A stretch of DNA of 53,707 bases from Meridianimarinicoccus zhengii (GCF_003254465.1 NZ_QDFI01000024.1:1-53707); one strand, 5' to 3'; shown: positions 8,803 through 17,358, numbered from the stretch's first letter. Numbers and translations are program-made. Notes: generated by a model from the sequence alone, not told the origin.

Positions 8803-9510
8803 TCAGGCCGACTGTTCCCGTGCCGCGTCGGCAGCGATTTGCTCCAGCGCCATCAGCGCGTAGCCACGTCCGTTGGATATGTGGCTGCGCATCATCCGCT
8901 CCGCCGCCTCGGGGTCGCGGCTTCGCAACGCCGCGACGATCGCGCGATGCTCTGACAAGGCGGCCCCCGCCCTACCCTTCATCGTCGACGACTTGTACCT
9001 GTAGACGCGCAGCAGATCGTAGAGATCGCCGCAGATCATCGAGATCAGCATGTCGTTTCCGGACGCCTTCGCAATTCGGAAATGAAAGTCGAAATCGCCC
9101 GATTGCTGGTAATAGCCTGCCCCGGCCTGGGCATCGATGGTCGCCGCGTGATCTTCGATCATCGCTTCGATCTCGTCGAGTTCGGCGTCGGTCAGGCGCT
9201 CGCAGGCCAGCCGCGCGCCCATGCCCTCCAGCGCCTCCCGCACATGCAGGAGATTCGCAAGCCGCTCGACCGAAAGCTCGACCACGCGAACGCCGACATT
9301 GACCTTTCTTTCCAGAAGCCGCCGACCCTCGAGACGGCGGATCGCCTCGCGCAGGGGCCCCCGGCTAACCCCCATGGACGCGGCAAGGCCTTGTTCGCTG
9401 ATCCGCTCACCAGGCGCGAGACGCCCCTCCATGATCGCGGACTCCAGTTCCTCCGTCACGGCATCCACCAGGGACCGAGCCGTCACTTTTCCGAATTGTG
9501 CTTTTTGCAT
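8803..9510 (-). CDS. GntR family transcriptional regulator, FadR/FCD subfamily (island repressor)
   Basis: The 235-residue protein has a winged helix-turn-helix at residues 12-75 (ISEQGLAASMGVSRGPLREA) followed by an all-helical FCD ligand-binding domain with metal-binding type residues in DFHFRIAKASGN and SEHRAIVAAL. The start at 9510 is preferred over 9546 because homologues begin just before the helix-turn-helix and the extra 12 residues are hydrophobic and unlike the domain. It is divergent from the prpF pair, with the operator at 9586-9600 between them. FCD regulators usually release DNA on binding a carboxylate, which fits this neighbourhood. It is the only regulator inside the four-operator island, so it is the likely owner of the palindrome. 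Confidence 0.9.
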   Translation of the reverse strand: MQKAQFGKVTARSLVDAVTEELESAIMEGRLAPGERISEQGLAASMGVSRGPLREAIRRLEGRRLLERKVNVGVRVVELSVERLANLLHVREALEGMGARLACERLTDAELDEIEAMIEDHAATIDAQAGAGYYQQSGDFDFHFRIAKASGNDMLISMICGDLYDLLRVYRYKSSTMKGRAGAALSEHRAIVAALRSRDPEAAERMMRSHISNGRGYALMALEQIAADAAREQSA

Positions 9511-9585
9511 GCTGTTTTTCCAGCCCAAGGTAAATGTAACGATCACTCGCAGATATTAGACTTTTGTAAGCGCTCCAAGACACAT

Positions 9586-9600
9586 TGACAACTGTTGACA
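9586..9600 (+). promoter_or_regulatory. Predicted GntR operator, site 3 of 4
   Basis: The 15-mer TGACAACTGTTGACA lies between the GntR gene and prpF. It differs from the ideal TGTCAACnGTTGACA at one defined position. Its TTGACA faces prpF, whose start is 50 bases away, so repressor binding would cover a -35 box. Adjacent to the regulator gene, it could also give autoregulation. Confidence 0.65.
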
Positions 9601-9649
9601 TTCCACCATGTAGCGGCTTCAATCCGTATGGACAATCAGTAGGAAGAAC

Positions 9650-10795
9650 ATGCCACAGATGCGGATACCTGCAGTCTTCATGCGGGGCGGCACGTCCAAC
9701 GCGCTCGTGTTCAAACGCGAGGATCTGCCCGGGGACGAATCGCGCTGGCCCGCACTTTTCCTTACGGCGATGGGTTCTCCCGATCCCAATGGCAGGCAGT
9801 TGAACGGTATGGGCGGCGGGATCTCCTCGTTGTCCAAGGTCTGCGTCATCGGCCCGCCCACGCGTGACGATGCCGACATCGACTATTCCTTTTTCCAGAT
9901 CGGCGTCACCGACGAGACTGTCGACACCAGCGGGAACTGCGGCAACATGTCCTCGGCGATGGGGCCCTTCGCGCTCGACGAGGGTTTAGTGTCGGCCCCG
10001 CCGGACGGCGACGAAGCCGTGGTACGCATTCACAACACCAATACCGGGAAGCTCATCGTGGGACGCTTCCAGGCCGAGGATGGCAAGGCAAGGGTGTCGG
10101 GCGACTTCGCGCTCGATGGCGTCTCGGGAACCGGCGCCGCGATCAGGCTGGAATTCCTCGATCCGGGTGGTGCGGGAACCGGGCGTCTCCTGCCGACGGG
10201 CCAGGCGCTGGACACGCTCGACGTGCCGGGCGTTGGCCCCGTGGAGGTATCGATGGTGGATGCCGCGAACCCTTGCGTCTTCGTCGCTGCCGAGAACATC
10301 GGCCGGGACGGCACCGCGCTGCCCGACATGCTGGAAGCGGATGCCGAATGTCTTGCCATTCTCGAACGGATCCGCCGTGCCGCCTCGCTCGCCATGGGCA
10401 TCGCAGAGACCGAGAACGGGGCCGGCCGCATTCCGTCGATCCCCAAGGTCGCGATGATCTTCGCGCCGACCGACTGTTCCACGCTGTCCGGCGCGCGCCA
10501 GTCCGCCGCGGACTACGATATCGGCATCCGCATGATCTCGATCGGACGCCCGCACCGGGCGGTCCCGCTGACGGGGGGCATCTGCCTGGCCGTCGCCACG
10601 CGCATTCCGGGCAGCCTTCCCAACCGGCTGGCCCGCCACGGTGCGGGCGAAATCATCGTCGGCCATCCCTCCGGCACGCTATCGCTCGATGCCGACGTGA
10701 CCGTCGCGCCGGACGGCACGGTACACGCGCGGCACGGGGCGGTGTACCGCACGGCACGACGCATGTTCGAGGGCCATGTCCTTGTTCCGGCGTGA
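9650..10795 (+). CDS. PrpF-family aconitate isomerase-like protein 1
   Basis: This 381-residue protein belongs to the PrpF family (diaminopimelate-epimerase fold), whose members isomerise 2-methylaconitate or tautomerise 4-oxalomesaconate. It begins with the family signature PAVFMRGGTSNALVF, has NGMGGGISSLSKV near residue 53 where the catalytic lysine is expected, and DTSGNCGNMSSAMGPFA near 95 with the catalytic-type cysteine. The ATG at 9650 has AGGAAG upstream. It is followed after 13 bases by a second PrpF gene. In the island it would shift a double bond in the aconitate-like product of the TcuA step. Which of the two PrpF proteins does this cannot be told. Confidence 0.85.
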   Translation: MPQMRIPAVFMRGGTSNALVFKREDLPGDESRWPALFLTAMGSPDPNGRQLNGMGGGISSLSKVCVIGPPTRDDADIDYSFFQIGVTDETVDTSGNCGNMSSAMGPFALDEGLVSAPPDGDEAVVRIHNTNTGKLIVGRFQAEDGKARVSGDFALDGVSGTGAAIRLEFLDPGGAGTGRLLPTGQALDTLDVPGVGPVEVSMVDAANPCVFVAAENIGRDGTALPDMLEADAECLAILERIRRAASLAMGIAETENGAGRIPSIPKVAMIFAPTDCSTLSGARQSAADYDIGIRMISIGRPHRAVPLTGGICLAVATRIPGSLPNRLARHGAGEIIVGHPSGTLSLDADVTVAPDGTVHARHGAVYRTARRMFEGHVLVPA

Positions 10796-10808
10796 CAGGA
10801 GAGTGACA

Positions 10809-11918
10809 GTGATAGGCGACCAGAGACCCGTACCCTTCGTTTTCATGCGCGGCGGCACCTCCCGCGGGCCATACATGCGCCGCGCGGACCTGCCGGCTGA
10901 CCAGGAAACCCTGTCGCGGGTACTGATCTCGATGATCGGGGCGGGGCATTCTCTGAACATCGACGGGCTGGGCGGCGGCAATCCCGTCGCCACGAAAACG
11001 GCGATGCTGTCGGTGTCAGACGATGACTGGGCCGATATCGACTATTTCTTCGCACAGGTCGCCGTCGACAAGCCGCTGGTCGACTATGCTCCGACCTGCG
11101 GCAACATCCTTTCGGGCGTCGGCCCCGCCGCGGTGGAGCTTGGACTGATCGCGCCCCGCGACGGCGCGACGACCGTACGCATACGCATGGTGAACACCGG
11201 AGCTCGGGCCGAGGCGCGGTTCGAAGTGCGCGACGGCCGCCCCGTCTATGGCGGCGCTCAGAGCATCCATGGTGTGCCGGGAAGTGCTTCCCCCGTGGCG
11301 CTGCAGTTCATGGACACGGTCGGCTCTCGCACCGGGACCATGCTGCCGACGGGGCAGGTCCGCGATACCATCGACGGGATCGAAGTCACCTGTCTGGACG
11401 TTGCCATGCCCATGGTGATCGCCCGCGCCGAAGACCTTGGCATCACCGGCCATGAAGGCAGCGAGGCGCTGGACGCAGACGCGGCGCTTTTCGCACGCTT
11501 CGAACCGATCCGCCGCGAAGCAGGCAGACTCATGGGGCTTGGCGACGTGTCGGACAAGGTCGTTCCGAAGTTCGGCGTTCTCGCACCGCCCCAGGGCGAT
11601 GGCGCCGCCGCCGCGCGCTATTTCATGCCGTGGAAGACCCACCCGACGATGGCCGTGACCGGGGCGCAATGCCTCGCCGCTTGCCTGATGCTTCCGGGGT
11701 CCGCCGGCAGCGGGATCGCGCGGCTACCGTCCGGGGCCGGTCAGGGCGATGCGCCCTTCACTCTCAGCCTCGAACACCCGACGGGCACGATCGACGTCAC
11801 ACTCGACTGCAAGGTGACCAATGCAGGGCTCGATCTGCGGTCCGCGGGCATCATGCGCACTGCCCGGCTTCTGGCACGGGGCGATGCGATGGTCCCGTCA
11901 CATGCGTGGCCGGACTGA
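10809..11918 (+). CDS. PrpF-family aconitate isomerase-like protein 2
   Basis: The GTG at 10809 is chosen because CAGGAGA sits seven bases ahead; an ATG at 10776 would overlap the upstream gene by 20 bases and has no ribosome site. The 369-residue product shows PFVFMRGGTSRGPYM, NIDGLGGGNPVATKTAML and YAPTCGNILSGVGPAA, which are the PrpF-family signature, lysine and cysteine regions. The GNILSG form with a bulky ARYFMPWK stretch near residue 277 is closer to the 4-oxalomesaconate tautomerase branch than to PrpF itself. It is co-transcribed with the first PrpF gene and converges on abrB2, the stops sharing a short inverted repeat. Confidence 0.83.
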   Translation: MIGDQRPVPFVFMRGGTSRGPYMRRADLPADQETLSRVLISMIGAGHSLNIDGLGGGNPVATKTAMLSVSDDDWADIDYFFAQVAVDKPLVDYAPTCGNILSGVGPAAVELGLIAPRDGATTVRIRMVNTGARAEARFEVRDGRPVYGGAQSIHGVPGSASPVALQFMDTVGSRTGTMLPTGQVRDTIDGIEVTCLDVAMPMVIARAEDLGITGHEGSEALDADAALFARFEPIRREAGRLMGLGDVSDKVVPKFGVLAPPQGDGAAAARYFMPWKTHPTMAVTGAQCLAACLMLPGSAGSGIARLPSGAGQGDAPFTLSLEHPTGTIDVTLDCKVTNAGLDLRSAGIMRTARLLARGDAMVPSHAWPD

Positions 11919-11934
11919 CGCCAAGGCGCGTCAG
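11915..11934. terminator. Short inverted repeat at convergent stop codons
   Basis: CTGACGC at 11915-11921 pairs with GCGTCAG at 11928-11934, with a 6-base loop. The stop codons of prpF2 (plus) and abrB2 (minus) lie in the two arms. There is no U-tract, so termination is only a possibility. Confidence 0.3.
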
Positions 11935-12971
11935 GTGAGCCATCGCGACAGGAACGGCGTAAGGCTCATGACCAGCAGCAATCGCAGCACGTGGTGGAGG
12001 ATGACATAGGTTATGTCCGCTCCGGTGAGGATGGCGAGCATGACCATCTCGGGCTGGCCGCCCGGCGCGAAGGCGAGAATGCCGTGCAGCAGATCGTTGA
12101 TGCCTGACAGCGCGATGATCTCGCCGAAGGCCAGCGTCAACGCCGCAAGGATAAGCGCATAGCCCACGCTGGCCGAAATCACGTGCCGCAGCTCGTGCCG
12201 CGTGACACCGACATAATGCGCGCCGATGCTGATCCCGATCACGAACTGCGCGAGGATCAGCGCTTCCGTGGGCGGCCGGTTCTCGATCAGGCCGAGAATG
12301 CTGGCCAGCCCCGACAGGAGCATCGGGCCAAGAACGCTTGCCCCGAACATGCCGATGCGCATCGCGCCGTGATATCCCACGAAGGCACAGACCGCCATGA
12401 TCACGAGATCCTTGGCGGGAATGTCAAGCAGACGCACGCCCGGCGCGACGCTCAGGTCAACGTCCAGATAGATGTTGATGATGAAGGGCGTGAGCGAGAC
12501 CAGGGTCAGGATCCGCGTGGCATGGACCAGCGACAGCGCGCGGACATTCCCGCCCTTTTCGGCCCCGAACAGGATCATTTCCGCGAACCCGCCCGGCATC
12601 GTGGCGAAATAGGCAGTGGGGCGGTCGAAGCCGGCCACGCGCCGGAAGAACGGGAAGCCGAGAAACAGCGACGCCGCGATGAACAGTGGAACAAGACTGA
12701 TGCTTGCCAGTGTCATCGGCAGCTGTTCCATCAGCGACGGCGACACGGAGGATCCGGCGGCCACGCCGAGGATCGTGCGCACGGAGTTCAGCCAATGCGT
12801 TGGAGGGCCGGACAGCCGCGCGCCCATCAGCGCCGTGATCAGGCAGGCGGCGAGTGGTCCCAGCAGGAACGGCAGCGGCATGCCCAGAAGCCAGAAGATC
12901 GCCGTGCCCAGAAGACCGATCGCGGCGGTCCATCCACGCCGGACCCAGATGCCCCGATCGATCCGGCTCAT
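11931..12971 (-). CDS. AbrB-family integral membrane protein 2, coupled to tctA
   Basis: The 346-residue protein has about ten hydrophobic segments in two related halves, like the AbrB-family protein at 1742-2827. Diagnostic pieces are ILGVAAGSSVSPS and ATMPGGFAEMILFG in the first half and AFAPGGQPEMVMLA in the second. Its ATG at 12971 overlaps the tctA stop as ATGA, so translation is coupled to the TTT permease. That linkage is a hint that AbrB-family proteins serve with TTT carboxylate transporters, perhaps as an exporter or alternative permease. The family has no firmly established transport substrate. Confidence 0.82.
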   Translation of the reverse strand: MSRIDRGIWVRRGWTAAIGLLGTAIFWLLGMPLPFLLGPLAACLITALMGARLSGPPTHWLNSVRTILGVAAGSSVSPSLMEQLPMTLASISLVPLFIAASLFLGFPFFRRVAGFDRPTAYFATMPGGFAEMILFGAEKGGNVRALSLVHATRILTLVSLTPFIINIYLDVDLSVAPGVRLLDIPAKDLVIMAVCAFVGYHGAMRIGMFGASVLGPMLLSGLASILGLIENRPPTEALILAQFVIGISIGAHYVGVTRHELRHVISASVGYALILAALTLAFGEIIALSGINDLLHGILAFAPGGQPEMVMLAILTGADITYVILHHVLRLLLVMSLTPFLSRWLT

Positions 12972-14521
12972 TTCACCCGCGGCTCGGAACCAGCATCCGC
13001 GCGGCCCACCTTGGCGAGTTTCGCACCTATATTCATCCGGAACGTGATCACGATCACCAGCGCCGCAAAGGCCGCCATCGTGATCGCAAGCGGCGAGTTG
13101 AACAATGCCGGAGTCCATTCACCGCGATTGATCAGAAGCGCGCGGCGCAGGTTCTCTTCCAGCATGGGCGCGATGAGAAAGGTGATGATCAGCGGCGCCT
13201 CGGGAACGCCGATCTTGCGCATCATGAAGCCAAGGAACCCGAGACCGAGCATCATGTAGATGTCGTAGACATCCCCGCGCGCCGAATATGCGCCGATGAC
13301 GGCCATGACCATGATCGTGGGAACGAGCACCCTGGGCGACACCTGGCCCAGCCGGGCATACAGGAACCCGAAGGCACGCCCGATGCCGAGATTGACGAAA
13401 TTCCCGATGAACAGGATCATGAAGAGCGCGTAGATCACCTCGGGATGGAGCGTGAACATGCGCGGCGACGGCGTGACGCCCTGCAACATCAGCGCCGCAC
13501 CGATCAGCGCCGCCGTGGCGCTTCCCGGGATACCGAAGGCCAGCAGCGGCACGAGCGTGGGTCCGACCGTCGCGTTGTTCCCGGCCTCGGCCGCGGCGAT
13601 GCCGTGGATCGACCCCTCTCCGATGCGCTTCTCGGGGAAGGACTGCTTGGCGATGCCGTAGGACAGAAAGGCTGCGACCGTGGCGCCAAGGCCCGGAAGC
13701 GTCCCGACGAAGGTGCCGACACCCAGGCCGATCCCCATCTCGCGCCAGCAGCTGAGGTATTCGCGGAAGGTCAGGCCTTCGGACGTCTTGCTGAACAGAT
13801 CCGCCAGCTTGCCCGACGCCTCCTGCACCCTTCGGGAACTGCGCAACACGCCGAGCCCCTGTTCGAGCATCTGGCTCATGGCGAAGATGCCGATGACCAG
13901 CGGGACAAGATGAAGCCCGTCACGCAGCCAGACCTGGTCGAACGTATTACGCGGCACGTTGCTGACGGGGTCGGTGCCGATCGTTCCCAGGAACAGCCCG
14001 ATGCCGGCGCTCAGCATCCCCTTGGCAAGGTGTCGGCCGCTCAGCGCGCCAAGCAACGCGATGGCGACGACCATCAGCCAAAGCCTCTCCGACGGCCCGA
14101 ACTGAAGGGCCATCAGCGCGATGGTGGGCGCGATCAGGATGACGATGATGTCCGACAGGGTATCGGCGGTGACCGAGGAATAGAGCGCGATGAGGATCGC
14201 TTTCCGGCCCTTGCCCTGCTTGGTCAGCTTGTAGCCGTCATAGACGGTGGCGGCGCTGTCCGGCGACCCCGGTATCGCGAAACTTATGGCCGATATCGAC
14301 CCGCCGAAAACCGCGCCCTTGTAGAGGCCGATCAGCAGCCCCAGCATCCCGGTGATGTCGAGAAGGAAACTGAGTGGAAGCACCAGCGCAATGCCGGTGG
14401 AGGCCGTCAGACCCGGGATCGCACCGAGGCCGACACCCAGAAACACCCCGGCCACGAGCCAGAACATGGTTTCAAGCGTGAAGACGAGAGCAAGTGCTTC
14501 GTTGAGCGCTTCGACGTTCAT
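12968..14521 (-). CDS. tctA: TTT family large permease subunit TctA
   Basis: The 517-residue protein is the length expected for TctA and has about twelve membrane segments. The family motif GAIPGLTAS appears near residue 33, its internal-repeat partner GTLPGLGATVAAFLSYG near 260, and KGRKAILIALYSSVTAD in the cytoplasmic loop. TctA is the sodium- or proton-coupled translocation channel. It follows tctB by 15 bases and overlaps abrB2. With tctC at 15098 and tctB it makes a complete TTT system within the island. Confidence 0.93.
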   Translation of the reverse strand: MNVEALNEALALVFTLETMFWLVAGVFLGVGLGAIPGLTASTGIALVLPLSFLLDITGMLGLLIGLYKGAVFGGSISAISFAIPGSPDSAATVYDGYKLTKQGKGRKAILIALYSSVTADTLSDIIVILIAPTIALMALQFGPSERLWLMVVAIALLGALSGRHLAKGMLSAGIGLFLGTIGTDPVSNVPRNTFDQVWLRDGLHLVPLVIGIFAMSQMLEQGLGVLRSSRRVQEASGKLADLFSKTSEGLTFREYLSCWREMGIGLGVGTFVGTLPGLGATVAAFLSYGIAKQSFPEKRIGEGSIHGIAAAEAGNNATVGPTLVPLLAFGIPGSATAALIGAALMLQGVTPSPRMFTLHPEVIYALFMILFIGNFVNLGIGRAFGFLYARLGQVSPRVLVPTIMVMAVIGAYSARGDVYDIYMMLGLGFLGFMMRKIGVPEAPLIITFLIAPMLEENLRRALLINRGEWTPALFNSPLAITMAAFAALVIVITFRMNIGAKLAKVGRADAGSEPRVK

Positions 14522-14536
14522 GTCTACCTCGGGACG

Positions 14537-15010
14537 CTAGAAGAATGCGGGGAGGATGCCGTTCGGCAGCCTGACCCCGATCACACTGAACAGGACGTAG
14601 ATTCCGACTGGAATCGCCAAGGCGAGAAGGGCCGTCCGCTTCAGCGGACGCAGACCGAACCAGAACATGTAGACGAAAAGAAACACCGGCGTGGTCAACA
14701 GGAAGCCGATTTCACGCATCGCCGCGAAGTAGACGCCGATGCCGATCAGCATCGCGATCGCCTGTCCCGTTTCGGTCCAGCTGATGTCACCCAGATCTTC
14801 CGGGATCTCGCGCCGCAACGGGTCGACGATCAGGGCGAAGGAGCACAGCAGCATGCCCGCGACACCCAGCAACGGAAAGAAGCCCAGAAGGAACCCGTCC
14901 CGCGTTTCCCGGAAGACCCAGGACGTCGACAGCATGTAGGCGAGCAGCAGACCGAGGCCGATACAAAGGTAGACGCCGATCGCTTGATTGCTCCGATAGA
15001 ATTTCGACAT
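14537..15010 (-). CDS. tctB: TTT family small membrane subunit TctB
   Basis: The 157-residue protein has four membrane segments and the LLGFFPLLGVAGM stretch, matching the TctB family in length and topology. It lies between tctC and tctA in the order usual for these operons, and is the intact counterpart of the truncated gene at 51-353. It has no known catalytic residues and helps TctA accept cargo from TctC. Confidence 0.9.
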   Translation of the reverse strand: MSKFYRSNQAIGVYLCIGLGLLLAYMLSTSWVFRETRDGFLLGFFPLLGVAGMLLCSFALIVDPLRREIPEDLGDISWTETGQAIAMLIGIGVYFAAMREIGFLLTTPVFLFVYMFWFGLRPLKRTALLALAIPVGIYVLFSVIGVRLPNGILPAFF

Positions 15011-15064
15011 GATCCAGAGCCCTCCCCTTGCCTCGATGATCGTTGTGTCGGCTGCCCTGTTGGA

Positions 15065-15088
15065 GGCCGGGCGACATCACGCCCGGCC
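15065..15088 (-). other. Stem-loop between tctC and tctB
   Basis: GGCCGGGCG at 15065-15073 pairs perfectly with CGCCCGGCC at 15080-15088 around a 6-base loop. It lies just after the tctC stop and before tctB on the minus strand. No U-tract follows, so it more likely protects the tctC message or lowers readthrough. Confidence 0.6.
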
Positions 15089-15097
15089 GGGGGAGCG

Positions 15098-16054
15098 TCA
15101 CTCCAGGATTTTCACGGCACTCCGAAGCGCTGGGATCAGGGCCTTGTAGTCGGCGCGGGCTTCTTCCATGGCCATGTACTGGATCGGCTCGCCGGCCGCG
15201 GCCCATGCCTCCCGCACGGCCGGATCCATCGCGAGCTTGCGCACGAGTTCCGCAACGTCCGCCTGGATGTCCTCCGGCGTATCGGGGTGCACGCCGACCC
15301 AGCGCGGCGACGCCATGCCGGTATAACCGAGATCCCGCGACATCGGGATGTTTCCACCCAGGGCCTCGTCGATCTCGGGCGCAAGCGGCAGGCTGGATGT
15401 ATTCAGCAGCGCAATCCCGTTCTCCGGCACGATCGTGGCCGCAGTCGACTCCGTAGTCGTGACGACATCGATATGCCCACCCAGGAAGTCGGTGACCGCC
15501 TCGCCCGTGCTGGGATAAGAGACGTAGATCACCTCCACACCCGCCTGCGAAAGGGTGTTGGCCGCGCCCAGCAGCGTCGAGTTCGTGCCGCCCACCGTGA
15601 TCGGGTCTTCCGCGGCGGCAGCGACGAAGCTGTCCCAGTCGGGAAATTCGTCGCCGCGCACGACGATGATCGACGCGAAGGCTCCGATATAACCCACGAT
15701 GGCAATATCCTCAGGCTGCACCGGCGAATTCTCTTCCGTCAGGATCGTCACCAGCGGCGTGGGCGATGCGTTGAAGATCGTGTAGCCATCCGCGGGCTGG
15801 TCGAGAACGTGGAGCCAGCCGGTCGTGCCGCCTGCGCCGGAATGGTTTTCGACCATGACGGGCTGACCGACGATGCTTTCGGCGTCGGCGGTCAGAAGAC
15901 GGGACAGCCTGTCGGTGCCGCCGCCGGCGCCGAAGGGGATCACCCACGAGACCTGACGCGCGGGGTAGTCATCTTGCGACAGCACCGGGCCAGCGAGCGT
16001 GCTCAGACCGGCGGCGACCGCGGTCGCCTTCAGGATCTTGCTTCCGAGTTCCAT
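15098..16054 (-). CDS. tctC: TTT family periplasmic substrate-binding protein (TctC/Bug)
   Basis: The ATG at 16054 follows GGGAGGAA and gives 318 residues; the open frame upstream is noncoding. A signal peptide (KILKATAVAAGLSTLAG core, cleavage around GPVLSQDD) precedes the Bug opening VSWVIPFGAGGGTDRLSRLL. It resembles the TctC at 441-1412 along its length, including the HPDTPEDI-type segment near the end. It is preceded by the lyase gene 88 bases upstream and followed by tctB, tctA and abrB2, forming one operon behind operator site 4. It binds the carboxylate for the intact TctAB. Confidence 0.92.
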   Translation of the reverse strand: MELGSKILKATAVAAGLSTLAGPVLSQDDYPARQVSWVIPFGAGGGTDRLSRLLTADAESIVGQPVMVENHSGAGGTTGWLHVLDQPADGYTIFNASPTPLVTILTEENSPVQPEDIAIVGYIGAFASIIVVRGDEFPDWDSFVAAAAEDPITVGGTNSTLLGAANTLSQAGVEVIYVSYPSTGEAVTDFLGGHIDVVTTTESTAATIVPENGIALLNTSSLPLAPEIDEALGGNIPMSRDLGYTGMASPRWVGVHPDTPEDIQADVAELVRKLAMDPAVREAWAAAGEPIQYMAMEEARADYKALIPALRSAVKILE

Positions 16055-16142
16055 GGTTTGCGTTCCTCCCAATTTTCGTGGTCTAGGCCACTGTTCAACA
16101 GGCTCACGCCTGCCCCTCCGCCTGCCATCCGCAGATCTCTGG

Positions 16143-17015
16143 TTATTTCCTCGTGGAAAAGGTCTGCTCGATCGCGTCCCAGGCAGGTTTGCCCACGATC
16201 CTCTGCCGTTCTTCGAAACCTGCCAGAATTGGCGCCGCACGATCCAGGCGCCCGTCCGACTTCAGCACCGACAGGGCGGCCCGCGCGCCATGCATCGCTG
16301 CCTGCAGCGCGGCATTCGCATAGAGCACGACGCTGAAACCCATCTCGGCCAGCGCTTCCTGCCCGGGATCGGGGGTCCGGCCGCCATGCACGATATTGGC
16401 GAACTGAGGCACGGCAAGCGCCGCAGCGATACGCGCAAGCTCGGACGCGTCCACGGGCGCCTCGACGAATGTCGCGTCGGCACCCGCCTCGATATAGAAC
16501 TGCGCGCGCTCGATGGCGGCATCGAGTCCCTCGATTGCCCGTGCATCGGTGCGCGCGATGATCTGCAGGTCTTGATCGCGCCGCGTATCGACCGCGGCCT
16601 TGATCTTGTCGATCATCTCGATGGCGGGAATTACTTCCTTGCCCGCGAAATGGCCGCATTTCTTGGGAAAGACCTGATCCTCGATCTGCAACGCCGACGC
16701 GCCGGCGCGCTCCAGCAGACGTACCGACCGCACAACGTTCAACGGATTGCCGAAGCCCGTGTCCATGTCGACGATCAGCGGCAGCGATGTCACGTCCGCC
16801 ATCTCGGCCGTCGTCTCCGCCAGTTCCTTGATCGTGCCAAGCCCGATATCCGGCACGCCGAGCTTCATGTTCACAACGCCGGCGCCCGTGACATAGACGG
16901 CTTCGAACCCGAGATCCTCGACAATACGAGCGAAAAGCGCGTTCGCGGCTCCGGGCACGATCATTGCGCGTCGGCTCTTCATGGCCTGCTTCAAGGCGGC
17001 TGCGGTGGTTGGCAT
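16143..17015 (-). CDS. Isocitrate lyase/PEP mutase family protein (2-methylisocitrate lyase-like)
   Basis: The 290-residue protein matches PrpB-type lyases in length. It has the metal-binding DMDTGFGN at residues 83-90 and the catalytic loop KKCGH at 118-122 with Cys120, which is required in lyases of this family and absent from phosphonopyruvate mutases. The TGAGVVNMKLGVPDIGL segment lines the substrate pocket. Such enzymes cleave 2-alkyl-isocitrates to succinate and a 2-oxo acid. As first gene of the operon with tctCBA and abrB2 it sits 50 bases from operator site 4. No methylcitrate synthase is nearby, so the substrate is probably formed from an imported tricarboxylate. A carboxyphosphonate-mutase-like or dimethylmalate lyase role is possible. 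Confidence 0.85.
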   Translation of the reverse strand: MPTTAAALKQAMKSRRAMIVPGAANALFARIVEDLGFEAVYVTGAGVVNMKLGVPDIGLGTIKELAETTAEMADVTSLPLIVDMDTGFGNPLNVVRSVRLLERAGASALQIEDQVFPKKCGHFAGKEVIPAIEMIDKIKAAVDTRRDQDLQIIARTDARAIEGLDAAIERAQFYIEAGADATFVEAPVDASELARIAAALAVPQFANIVHGGRTPDPGQEALAEMGFSVVLYANAALQAAMHGARAALSVLKSDGRLDRAAPILAGFEERQRIVGKPAWDAIEQTFSTRK

Positions 17016-17064
17016 GGATGCTCCGTCCCTCTCTCGTCATGAAGACAACAGGTCTGAAGACAAC

Positions 17065-17079
17065 TGTCAACACTTTACA
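17065..17079 (-). promoter_or_regulatory. Predicted GntR operator, site 4 of 4
   Basis: The minus strand reads TGTAAAGTGTTGACA, the weakest copy of the 15-bp palindrome but with the right arm GTTGACA intact. TTGACA faces the lyase gene, whose start is 50 bases away, the same distance as at prpF. It would place the lyase-tctCBA-abrB2 operon under the island regulator. Confidence 0.55.
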
Positions 17080-17358
17080 GTTTGATAGTCGTTCAGCTAT
17101 GAAACATGGGACGGTGCCAAAGTTTCGGGAGTATGGATCTTGCCAACACGCGTTCTGGTTCCTTCGGGTGGCCGCGCTTTGCCGACCACCCGGTGTGTGC
17201 ACGCCCTGCGCTTGGAAAGGGATACCCCGGCATCGTCGCGCAGGCCGGGCCAGGCTGGGACAATACCCCGATCGACGACATCCAGCCCCTGGGCCCGTGC
17301 CCGGAGGCGCATCGCTCGCGGGGCGAACAGCAAGCACCCGCTGCGCGTCGCCGGGGTG
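17080..17358. other. Intergenic stretch without recognisable gene
   Basis: Between the lyase promoter and the end of the dehydrogenase gene I see short overlapping frames in several phases but none with a ribosome site or family resemblance. It probably separates two transcription units that run in the same direction. Confidence 0.5.

Noticed and set aside
12854-16336. Very long plus-strand open frame of 1,160 codons
   Set aside because: It is antisense to the clear tctA, tctB and tctC genes, is rich in Arg, Asp, His and Gly as expected of a GC-rich shadow frame, and shows no family motif.
2837-17015. Propionate methylcitrate cycle
   Set aside because: PrpD-, PrpF- and PrpB-like genes are present, but methylcitrate synthase and propionyl-CoA synthetase are not, while tricarboxylate importers and a TcuA-like dehydrogenase are. 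A tricarboxylate route fits better.
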